From JAEUTH01 sp044230205 (GTDB lineage Bacteria; Bacteroidota; Bacteroidia; AKYH767-A; OLB10), in assembly GCA_044230205.1 (NCBI GenBank), contig JBGARN010000005.1, positions 1 to 64,000 on the forward strand: 64,000 nucleotides of DNA, written 5' to 3'. The notes beneath the pieces are model-generated. The model was not told the DNA's origin. It saw nothing but the letters and a program-made list of their open reading frames with translations, and searched no databases. Position numbers and translations under genes: made by a program. Shown here in pieces: positions 1-12,900 of this stretch. Each line of letters opens with the position of its first letter. Within the stretch, counting starts at the first letter, position 1.

Positions 1-984
1 GCAGGCACTTATACCGTAACCGTAACAGATGCCAACGGATGTACAGCCACCTGCACATCAGTGGTTACAGAACCTGCACAGCTGGTTGCAACCTGCAGTG
101 CAACACCGGTAAGCTGCAATGGCGGTGCTAACGGAACTGCAAGTGTTACAGCTACTGGCGGAACAGGTGGTTATTCTTATTTGTGGAGCACTTCTGCAGT
201 AACTACTTCTATAAGCGGATTAACAGCCGGTACCTATACGGTAACAGTAACTGACGCTAACGGTTGTACAACAACATGTGAGTCAATAGTAACACAGCCA
301 TCTGCAGTAACAGCAAGCTGCGATGCAACTCCTGTTTCATGCTTTGGAGGAACTAACGGAACAGCAAGCGTAACAGCTGCTGGCGGAACAGGTCCTTACA
401 CTTATTCCTGGAATACATCAGCAGTAACTTCATCCATCACCGGATTGGCAGCAGGTACCTATACGGTAACCGTAACTGACGCTAACGGATGTACAGCATC
501 CTGCCAGTCGGTAGTAACACAGCCAGCATCAGCTTTAACTGCAACATGCAATGCGACACCTGTGAGCTGTTTTGGAGGAAATGACGGAACAGCCAGTGTA
601 ACAGCAGGCGGTGGCACCCCGGGTTATACTTACTTATGGAGTACATCAGCAGTTACTTCTTCAATCAGCGGATTAACAGCAGGAACCTATACAGTAACCG
701 TTACAGATAATAACGGCTGTACGGCAACCTGTCAGTCCATAGTAACACAACCGGCATCGGCATTGAGTATTGCAAGTGTGGTGGTAAATCCATCATGTCC
801 TACCAATGCCAACGGAAGCATTAACATTACAGCTTCAGGCGGAACACCGGGCTATACGTATTCCTGGAGTAACAGCAGCACAGCCGAAGATCAAACCGGC
901 CTGAGTGCAGGAACCTATACAGTAACTGTTACCGATGCCAATAGCTGCACAGCTACAGCATCATTTACGTTAACCAATGTGGCA
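1..984 (+). repeat. SprB repeat array, first visible block (four complete repeats plus one partial)
   Basis: This block has one partial and four complete repeats in the giant adhesin. Each repeat runs from a Cys-containing strand (ATPVSCFGG type) through GGTPGYTYLWS and SGLTAGTYTVTVTD to a Cys-containing closing strand (NGCTATC). The first three complete repeats are nearly identical and carry four Cys each. The fourth (from about base 757) is diverged and has only two. The array continues upstream of the window. Confidence 0.9.
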
Positions 985-3900
985 GGACCGGTTATCAACC
1001 TCAATACCGGGCTTACTTATTGTACCATCCAGGCAGGTGTTAATGCTGCATCAGCCAATGATACCGTATATGCAACAGCCGGTACCTACCCTGAGAATGT
1101 GGTAATTGACCGTCCGCTTACTTTACGCGGAGCAGGCCAGGGCCTTACCAATGTTATACCTGCTATATCAAATCCTAACTGCGGTGGAGCAGGAGGTGGT
1201 TCACTCTGTGCCGGTTCAAGCAACGTAATTCTTGTTCAGGCCAATAACGTAACCATTGAGCATCTTACTGTTAATGGCGATAATACTGGCCTTACCAGCG
1301 GACAGGTATTTGGCGGAGCTGATATTGATGCACGTAACGGTATTATCACCAATCATAATTTAGGAACCTATACTAACCTGGTGGTTCGTAATACTACCGT
1401 TAAAAATATCTGGCTGCGTGGTGTTTACCAGTCATCAGGCGGAACATTCAATTTCCATCATGATACAGTAATGAATGTACAGGCTTCTACAGGTTCTATA
1501 GCCATGTTTAACTTCCTTGGATCCGGAACTTATGCCAACAACTATGTAACGGATGTTAATGACGGAATTGCAGCTAATCACTCACAGGGTGTAATGATTT
1601 CAGGCAATACAGTAACCAATGCATCAAGCGGTATTCATACCGATAACAGCGGAGACAGCGGAGGAACACAGGATACCATTACCGGTAACCTGGTAACAAA
1701 CAGCCAGCCATTCGGATACGGTATCTGGGTATTTGTACCTTATAAAGATGTTTATGTTCAGGGTAACACCGTATTGAATGTAGAAGTTGGTATGGCATCT
1801 GCGGGTAAAGGTGCACCAAGCACAGTAACTTTTAAAGATAACGTAATTAATGGCCAGAACCGATTGAACAGCACCGGTATGTATGCAACCACCAACCAGT
1901 TTGGATTTGGTTCAGCCAATAATGTTACCCAGTTTATCAATAACTATATCATCAATAACGATGAAGGATTTTACCTGGAAACTGATCCGGGCTTTACACT
2001 GACCTTTACAGCTAATGACAATTCAATTACCGGTAACACCATATTAAGTGTTGATACAGCAGGAACAGGTCCTCATATTCTTGACTTCCAGTGTAACTGG
2101 TGGGGCGTAGCACAGGATGTATTAGTAGCAACAGCCAAAGGCGAAGCCACTAATTATATTAAATGGCGCACAGGTGGAACAGACGGTTCGGCAGCCATTG
2201 GCTTCCAGCCTTCAGATCCTTGCCTTGGCGAGCCTGTTGCAGTTAACGTAATAGTTGCCAATGTAAGTTGCTTTGGCGGCTCCAATGGTACAGCCACAGC
2301 CAATGTAACTGCTGGTGTTGCACCATTCTCCTACCTGTGGAGCACAGCAGCTGTAACTTCTTCAATCAGTGGCCTTACACCTGGCACCTATACTGTAACT
2401 GTTACTGATGCATTGGGTTCAACTGCTTCAGCAAGCGGTACTGTAACTGAGCCTGCTTCGGCAGTTACTGCAAGCTGCAGCGCAACTCCGGTTAGCTGCT
2501 TTGGCGGTGCTGACGGAACAGCAAGTGTGGCAGCATCTGGTGGCACACCGGGTTATACCTACTTATGGAGTACATCAGCAGTAACATCATCTGTAAGCGG
2601 CCTGGCAGCAGGAACTTATACAGTAACAGTAACTGACGCAAATGGCTGTACAGCAACCTGCGAATCAATTGTTGGCTCGCCAACACAGGTAACAGCAAGC
2701 TGCAGTGCAACTCCTGTTTCATGCTTTGGCGGTTCTAACGGAACAGCCAGTGTAACAGCAGGCGGAGGCACACCGGGTTATACTTACGTATGGAGCACAT
2801 CAGCAGTAACATCATCAATCACCGGATTAGCTGCAGGAACATATACGGTTACAGTTACAGACAATAATGGCTGTACAGCAACCTGCGAATCAATAGTTAC
2901 ACAGCCTGCATCAGCTGTTACAGCAACATGCAGTGCTACCCCGGTTACCTGCTTTGGTGGTAATAACGGAACAGCCAGTGTAACAGCAGGCGGGGGCATA
3001 CCGGGTTATACTTACTTTTGGAGCACATCAGCAGTTACTTCTTCTATCAGCGGATTAACAGCAGGAACCTATACAGTAACTGTTACAGATAATAACGGCT
3101 GTACGGCAACCTGCGAATCAATAGTATCGCAACCTGCATCAGCAGTAGTTGCAACATGCAATACGGTTCAGGATGTAAGCTGTACCGGTAATGATGGAAT
3201 AGCAAGCGTATCAGGTAGCGGTGGCACACCGGGTTATACCTATGTATGGAGTAACGGACAAACTACCTCAACAGCTACCGGCCTTGTTCCGGGAACCTAT
3301 ACGGCTACAGTTACTGATAATAACGGTTGTACAGCAACCTGCCAGACTACCATTTCAACATTATCGTCACTGGCTGCAACCTGCTCGGCAACACCGGCAA
3401 GCTGCTTTGGAGGTAACAATGGCACAGCAAGCGTTACAGCAACCGGTGGAACAGGTCCTTATACCTATTTATGGAACACATCAGCAGTTACTTCTTCAAT
3501 AAGTGGCCTTGCTGCCGGAACATATACTGTAACAGTTACAGATGCTGTAGGTTGCACAGCAACCTGCACATCAGTGGTTACACAACCTTCGCAGTTAGTT
3601 CTAACCTGCAGTGCAACACCTGTAAGCTGCTTTGGCGGCTCTGACGGAACAGCCAGCGTAACAGCAACTGGTGGCACACCGGGTTATACTTATTTATGGA
3701 GCACATCAGCGGTAACTACTTCTATCAGCGGATTAGCTGCAGGTACCTATACAGTAACTATAACAGATGCTAACGGATGTACAGCTACCTGCGAATCAAT
3801 TGTAGGAACACCAACTGCTGTAAATGCACTTTGCGGTTCAACCGATGTAAGCTGCTTTGGCGGATCTAATGGCGCAGCCAGTGTAACAGCAAGCGGAGGC

Positions 3901-6900
3901 ACACCGGGTTATTCGTACCTGTGGAGCACAGCGGCTGTAACCTCATCCATCAGCGGCCTTTCAGCCGGAACTTATACAGTAACCGTAACTGATCTGAATG
4001 GTTGTACTGCAACCTGCGGATTGGTTATTTCTCAACCTGCATCAGGACTTACCGTAGAGTGTTTTGCAACACCGGTAAGCTGCTTTGGCGGTGCTAACGG
4101 AACAGCCAGCGTAACAGCAAATGGTGGAACACCGGGTTATACTTATTTATGGAATACTTCAGCAGTAACTTCTTCAATAAGTGGAGTAGCTGCAGGAACA
4201 TATACAGTTACAGTTACTGATGCCAACGGTTGTACAGCAACCTGCGAATCAATAATAGGTTCGCCATCGGCAGTAACAGCATCTTGCAGTGCAACACCTG
4301 TAAGCTGCTTTGGCGGTGCTGACGGATCGGCCAGCGTAACAGCTGGCGGAGGAACACCGGGTTATACATACCTGTGGAGCACTTCAGCAGTAACCTCTTC
4401 AATAACTGGATTAGGTGCAGGAACTTATACGGTTACTGTAACCGATGCCAACGGTTGTACAGCAACCTGCGAATCAATTGTTGGATCACCATCACAGGTA
4501 ACTGCAAGCTGCAGTGCAACACCGGTAAGCTGCTTTGGTGGTGCGAACGGAACAGCCAGTGTAACAGCAGGCGGAGGCACACCGGGTTATAGCTACTTAT
4601 GGAGCACAGCAGCAGTAACATCGTCTGTCAGCGGTCTTGCAGCAGGAACTTATACAGTTACTGTAACAGACCTTAACGGATGTACTGCAACCTGTGAATC
4701 GATAGTTGGAACACCTACAGCTGTTAATGCTTTATGCTCATCAACTGATGTAAGCTGCTTTGGCGGTAATAACGGAACAGCAAGCGTTGTACCTAGTGGT
4801 GGTACTCCAGGCTATACCTATTTGTGGAGCAATTCAGAAACAACTGTAAGTCTCAGCGGATTAACTGCAGGAACCTATACAGTAACAGTTACTGATGCGA
4901 ATGGTTGTACTACCACCTGCGGATTGGTAATTTCTCAGCCTGCTTCAGCAATTACTGTAGAGTGTTTTGCAACACCGGTAAGCTGCTTTGGCGGCAATAA
5001 CGGAGCTGCAAGTGTAACAGCAAATGGTGGCACTCCGGGCTATACTTACCTGTGGAGCACTTCAGCAGTTACATCATCTATCAGTGGATTGGCTGTAGGA
5101 ACTTATACAGTAACTGTAACTGATAACAATGGATGTACATTAACATGTTCCTCAGTAGTTACTGAGCCTGCAGCAATTAATATCACCGGTTCAGTTACTA
5201 ATGTTACTGTATTCGGTGGTAATGACGGAGCGGTAGACATTACAGTTACAGGCGGAACACCGGGCTTTACTTACCTGTGGTCGAATGCTGCAGTTACCGA
5301 AGATATCGGAACATTGATAGCAGGAACTTATACCGTTACTGTTACCGATCTTAATGGATGTACAGCAACTGCTTCGTTTACAGTTACTCAGCCTAGCGCT
5401 TTATCTGTAACAGGAGTGGTGACTAATATAGCTTGTAACGGAGGAACAACAGGAGCAATAGATGTTTCAGTAAGTGGTGGCGTTGGTCCTTATACATATG
5501 CATGGTCGAACAGTGCCACTACCGAGGATTTAGGTGGATTGGCAGCCGGCACCTATACGGTTACGGTTACTGATGCCAACAGTGCAACAGGAACAGCTTC
5601 CTTCTCGGTTACAGAACCTTCGGCAATCAGCATTACTGAAAACCATTCTGATACACTTTGCGCTTCCAGCACAGCAGGATTTATTGATATAACTGTTGGC
5701 GGTGGAACACCGGGATACAGTTACCTGTGGAATGATGCAGTGACCACACAAGACCGCACAGGATTAACAGCCGGTACCTATACTGTAACAGTTACGGATG
5801 CCAACAGCTGTACTTCAAGCTTAACCATCAATATTTATACAGGTTCATGCGGACAGATATTTGATCCATGTATATGTTTAAATAATGCTTCCGGCTTAAT
5901 ACCGGGCGATGGCCAGTTCTCTGAAACAGTTACTGTATTTGGTGGCGTTGGTCCTTACACGGTTATAGCATCAACAAATGCTTACGACTTTGCATTGAGT
6001 CCTGCACCACCTGCACCACCAGTGCCATTGGCAAACGGAACTTTATTAACTCCAACTATTAATCCTGATAGCGCATTCATCACCTTCAAAATTGTTGATG
6101 GTATGCCATGGACAATAACTATCCAGGATGCATTAGGCCAAATATTTACAATAGGAAATGTATGTTCTTACCCTGCACCTCCTGCTGTTAGCAGTAATGT
6201 AGTGGTATGTCAGAACAGTGCACCAGCACCTGACTTAACTTCTTATGTTACCGGTACTAACTTAACCTGGTATGCCGCTCAAACAGGCGGAACAGGCTCA
6301 CCTTCGGCACCGGTTATTAATACAGCAGTAACAGGTGTTACTACTTATTATGTAAGCCAGGATCCGGGACCGGGATGTGAAAGCCCTCGCAGTTTGATTA
6401 CTGTAACGGTTAATGAAGCACCTTCAGTTAGCTTATCTCAGGACAGTGTTAACTGTAATGGTGGAAGCGATGGTGTTATAACAGCGTCAGGTTCATTAGG
6501 TACTGCACCTTACCAGTATTCTTTAGGAATAACTACTAACGGTACCGGAATATTCACTGGCTTAGCTGCCGGAAATTATACGGTAACAATTACCGATGCA
6601 AACGGATGTACTGCAACAGCATCTATTGATGTATTGCAGCCTGATGCAATTGCAGCAACTGCTTCAGTGGTTGACAGTGTAAGTTGTTTCAACGTTGCTG
6701 ATGGTTCAGTTACGGTAGTTTCATCTGGTGGTAATGGTGTTAACAGTTATTCATGGACAAATAGTTTATCTGTGAATGTTGGAAATACACAAACAGTTAC
6801 CGGTTTACCTGGTGATATTTATACTGTAACAGTTACTGATCAGTATGGCTGTACAGGAACTGCAACGGTAGATTTAATTAATCCTGCACAAATTGATGTT

Positions 6901-9900
6901 ACAGCAGCTGTTACTGATGTTCAGTGTTACGGTTATGCAACCGGAGCAATTGACATTACTGTAACCGGTGGTACAGCTCCTTATACTTATTTCTGGAGTA
7001 ATGCCGAAACAACGCAAGATCTTAGCGGTTTAGTTGCTGATAATTACACAGTGCTGGTTACTGATTTCCATGGCTGTACTTTTGAGTTTACAGTTGTAGT
7101 TAATCAGAATCCTCAATTGATAGTAGGACAAGTACAGACTAATGTAAGTTGTCATGGCGGTGCCGATGGTACAGCAACAGTTTATGTATCTGGTGGTGTT
7201 GGTCCTTACAGCTATCTGTGGGATAATGGAAATACCACACTAACAGGATTTAATCTTGCACCGGGAGTGCACACTGTTATCATAACAGATGCATCAGGAA
7301 TTCCTGGCTGCGATACAATAATGAGTTTCTTGATATCTGAGCCTCCATTATTGGATGCAACCCATTCAGTAATCAATGTTACTTGTTATGGGCAGTCAAC
7401 AGGAACTATCAGCGTGTTCCCATTTGGTGGAAATCCGCCTTATACTTATCAGTGGAGTAACAGTGCAACTGTTACTACTTCATCGCAAGGTAATTTACCT
7501 GCCGGTACTTATACAATAACCATAACGGATTCTACGGGCTGCGTTAAGAATGTGGTAACACAAATATTGCAACCTGATAGCTTCTACGTTACACAGTCGG
7601 TTACCAATGCAAGTTGCTATACAGCGGCCGATGGAGAAGCTACAATTGTTGCTACAGGCGGAACAGCCGGATACACTTATCTATGGAGCAATGGTCAGAC
7701 AACAGCTACTGCAACAGGGTTATCACAAGGAACCTATGCGGTAACTGTTACCGATGCGAATGGTTGTGTAATAAACGTAACAGTGATTGTAGGTTCACCA
7801 ACAGAAATCGTAATTACTTCATCACAGGTTGATGTAACATGTAATGGATTGTCGGATGGTTCAGCTTTAGTTACCGTAAGCGGTGGAGCAGGCGGGTATA
7901 CTTATTTATGGAATACAGTTCCTGCACAAACTACGAATACAGCAACAGGACTTGCAGCAGGTACTTACACAGTGATAGTTGGTGATTCAACTGGTTGCTT
8001 CAGTACCCTGGATGTTACAATTCTGCAGCCTGATCCAATTGCTACAAATGAATCGGTTGTTAACGTAACTTGTAATGGAGGTAATGATGGTTCTATTTCA
8101 ACCTTTATTACCGGTGGAACAGCACCGTATAGCGTTCTGTGGAGTAACGGCAGCACCAATGAATTGGGTATTACAGGATTGACAGCTGGCAGTTACACTG
8201 TTACCATAACCGATGCCAACGGATGTGTATTAACACAAACATTTGTTATTACAGAGTCACCTGCAATTGTGGCCACATCAACTGTAACCAATGTTAGTTG
8301 TAATGGAGGAGCCAATGGTTCAATTACAGTTAATGTAACTGGTGGAGTTCCGGGATATACTTATTTCTGGAGCAATGGTGAAACTACCGAAACTATCAGT
8401 AACCTGATGGCCGGCAATTATACACTTACAGTAACTGATGCTGCTGGTTGTTCGGCAACTATAGTGGTTACAGTAAATCAGCCTGCTGAGCTTACCTGTA
8501 TCTGTAATGCCAATGTGAATAACGTTAGCTGTTTCGGAGGAAGTAACGGAAGTATTACAGCACAGCCTATTGGCGGAACACCTCCATACAGCTACAGCTG
8601 GATCAGGATTCTTCCTTCAGTATCAGGTGTACTGGCAACAACGCAAACCATCAGCGGATTAACTGCTGGTACTTATGAGGTTACTATTACTGATGCAAAT
8701 GGTTGTGTTAAAGTAGGAACAGCAGTTGTATCTGAGCCAGCACAATTAGTGGTTAATATTAATCCGGGTAACGTAAGTTGTAACGGAAATAACGATGGAA
8801 CTGCAACCGCAGTGGTTACCGGTGGTGTACCACCTTATTCATATGCCTGGAATACTATTCCTGGACAGACAACTGCAATTGCAACAGGTTTAGGTGTTGG
8901 TAGTTATACAGTGGTAGTTACAGATGCTAACGGATGTTCAGCATCTAATACAGTAACTATAACTCAGCCACCAGTATTAACTATTCCGACTACAAAAACA
9001 AATGTAAGTTGTAACGGAGGTGTAGACGGTACTATTAATGCAACAGCTAATGGCGGCACAGCACCATACAGTTACTTATGGAGTAATGGTATGACAACAG
9101 GTTATATTACCGCTCTTGCAGCAGGACAATATACAGTAACCGTTACCGATGCCAATGGTTGTACAAGATCGAAAACTGTAACAATTACACAGCCACCAAA
9201 GATCAACGCCCTATATGTTGTAACCAAGCCTACATGCTTCGGTGCATCAAATGGAGCTGTTGATATAACTGTTACTGGCGGTACGCCACCTTACAGCTAC
9301 CTGTGGTCGAATGGTGCAACCACTGAGGATATCTCAGGCGTTACAGCCGGTGCATATTCAGTGTTAATCACCGACTCTAAAGGTTGTGTAAAACTGGCCA
9401 ACATCATTATTACTCAGCCAAAACAGATTATTGTAAGTATTACCCCTACCAATGCCAATTGTAATGGTGCTGCAACCGGTAAAGCGGTAGCCAATGTTAC
9501 CGGTGGAGTAGGAGGATATACTTACCTGTGGAGTAATGGTAAAACTACTAAGACTATAAATAAGCTAGCTGCAGGAACCTATACTGTTGTAGTAACAGAT
9601 TCGCGCGGTTGTACTGCTTCCGCATCTGTAACTATTACACAGGCAGGTTCACTGGTATGCTCGGCTAATGCGGCATGCACTAATAATGCAACATGTTTTG
9701 GAGCCAGCAATGGTAACCTTTGTGTTAGCGTTAGCGGTGGTACTGCTCCATATAGTTACCTGTGGAATACCAATCCGGTTGCTACTACAGCAAACGTAAG
9801 TAATGTTCCAGCTGGCACTTATACAGTGGTGATAACAGATGCATTGGGTTGTACAACTTCATGCACCTTTACCATTACACAGCCTGCTGCTTTATCAGCA

Positions 9901-12900
9901 CTGGCTACAAATACAAATGTTACCTGCAACGGAGGTAATGACGGAACTGCAGATGTAACTGCATCTGGTGGAACCGCTCCATATACCTACTTATGGAATA
10001 CCGGTGCCGGTGCTACTACCTCATCTGTTAGTGGCCTTGCTGCCGGAGCCTATACGGTAACTGTTACCGATGCTAATGGTTGCACTGCAACTGCAAGTGT
10101 AACGGTAACCGAACCATCAGCTGTAACACTTACTGCAAGCAATACAAATCTTACCTGTAACGGTGCAAGCACAGCAACAATAACCGCAATAGCTGTAGGT
10201 GGAACAGGTGGTTATACTTACACGCTTAATCCAGGCGCTGTTAGCAATGGAACAGGCATATTTACCGGGTTAACCTCCGGCACCTATGATGTAACAGTTG
10301 CTGATGCTTCAGGATGTACTGCTGCTGTTACCGGCATAGTGATCAGCGAGCCTTCTTCACTGGTAATGGATCCTGCTACAGGAACCGATATCAGCTGCTT
10401 TGGTGGCAATAACGGAACCGCTACAGCAGGTAATGTAAGCGGAGGAACTCCTCCATATACATTTGCCTGGAGCACTACACCTGTACAAGGTACCCAAACT
10501 GCTACCGGACTTACTGCCGGAACCTATACAGTTACAGTGTCTGATATTAATGGTTGCACAGCAACTTCATCAGTAACACTGGGTGAGCCTCAGGCACCAA
10601 TTGCAATTAGCACTACACAAGCTAATATTTCATGTAATGGAGGTTCAACCGGTTCGGCAACCGTAATTGCAACAGGCGGAACACCTCCATATTCTTACTT
10701 ATGGAGTGACGGACAAACTACTGATATTGCAATTAACCTGGCAGCAGGATCTTATGTTGTAACTGTAACAGATGCTAACGGATGCCAGGCACTTACATCA
10801 GTAACCATACTTGAACCTATAGCCTTCAGTGTTGATGCAGTATCAACTGATGTAAGCTGTAATGGTGGTGCTGATGGAACAGTTACTGCAACAGCTAACG
10901 GTGGTAATGGTCCGTATACTTATATATTGGATCTTTCAGTGAACAACACTGGCTTATTTACAGGATTAACAGCAGGAACCTATGTAGTAACGGTAACTGA
11001 TAATAACGGATGTACAGCAAGTACTACTGTTCAGATAAATGAGCCTGCTGCTCTTATTGCCAATACCATTTCAACAAATGTAAGCTGCAATGGTGGTGCA
11101 AATGGAACAGCCCAGGTAGTAGTAGCAGGAGGAACAATGCCATATAGTTATTCATGGGATTCAGCACCTGTGCAAACTAACCAGGTTGCTACAGGACTTG
11201 CTGCCGGTACTTATACGGTAACCATTACTGATGCTAATGGATGTACAATAACCCGTACAGCCATAGTAAGTGAGCCTGCTGTATTGGTAATTACGGCATC
11301 ACAGGTGAATGCAGCATGTAATGGAACAGCTACTGGATCAGCTACTGCTACTGTTACTGGCGGCACTGCTCCTTACTTCTACCAGTGGAGCGATTTGCAG
11401 ATAACTGCTACGGCCACTGGCCTGAGTGCCGGTACCTATACAGTAACGGTTACTGATTACAAAGGATGCACTGCTACACAATCGTATACAATTCTTCAAG
11501 CCGGCAGCATTAGTGTAAATCCTTCATTTGCACCAATTACTTGTAATGGTGGAACAACCACAATTACTGTGGCACCTTCAGGCGGAACTGCTCCTTATAC
11601 TTATGGATGGAGCCAGGATGCTCTTAATACAACTGCTTCAGCTGTTGTAGGCGCAGGTACCTATTATGTTACAGTTACAGATGCCAACGGATGTTCTGTA
11701 TCACAACCCGTAACAGTAACTCAGCCAAATGCACTAATTGGTGCAACCAATTCAACCGGAGCGTTATGCTTTGGTGGCAATGGTTCAGCAACTGTAATTG
11801 CGTCAGGCGGAACAGCACCTTATACTTACTTATGGAGTAATGGTGGTGTGCTTAATAGCATCAGCGATGTTGCAGGCACATATACTGTAACAGTTACAGA
11901 TGATAACGGATGTACTTCTACTTCGACAGTAGTAATTACTGAGCCGGATGTGTTCAGCATGAGTTTCAGTACAAGCAATACTTCATGTGGTAACAGCAAT
12001 GGCAGTGCAACGGCAGTTGTTTCAGGTGGTACTCAGCCATACACTTACTTATGGAGTGATGGTGAGACTACTGCAAGCGTTTCAGGTCTTGCACCGGGAA
12101 CCTATACCGTTACTGTTAATGATGCCAATGGTTGCGGTCCTCTATCATCAACGATTGTAATTAATGCAAATGACCCGATTATTTGTGCAATAACAGCTGT
12201 TAACCCTACATGTACAGGATATAATAACGGTAGTGCATCTGTAACAGCTACAGGCGGAACCGGTTCTTATACCTACTCATGGAATACTGCACCATTGCAA
12301 ACCACAGCCCTGGCCACAGGCCTGTCGGCAGGAACCTATGAAGTAACGGTAACAGATATATCAGGTTGTACCAGTGTATGTACAATTGATATTATTGAGC
12401 CTGATCCATTGGCTTATACGGTTGAGCAGTTAAATATTAATTGTTCTGGTGCTGGAACAGGTTCAGCAATCTTGTCCGCATTCGGAGGTACGCCTTACAC
12501 TGTTGGCGAGCCTTATATCTACCTGTGGGATAATGGTCAAACCACAGCTACCGCTACCGGATTAAGTACCGGCACGTATAACTTTACAATTACTGATTCT
12601 GCAGGTTGTTCTACTTCAGGCTCAATCAGTATTTATCAGCCGAATCCGCTAAGTTGCAATACAAGCACTACCTATGCTACTTGCGGACAAACCAACGGAA
12701 GTGCTGTTGTAAATGTATTTGGCGGCACAGCACCATTTACTTATAACTGGAGCACTGTACCTGCACAATCCAATGCAATTGCAACTAATCTTGCCGCAGG
12801 AACCTATACAGTAGTGGTTACGGATGCTAACGGATGTTCAACCCAGTGTGATGCAACAGTATATGAAGCCGGATTAATGGCCTATACATTGGTGGGTACA

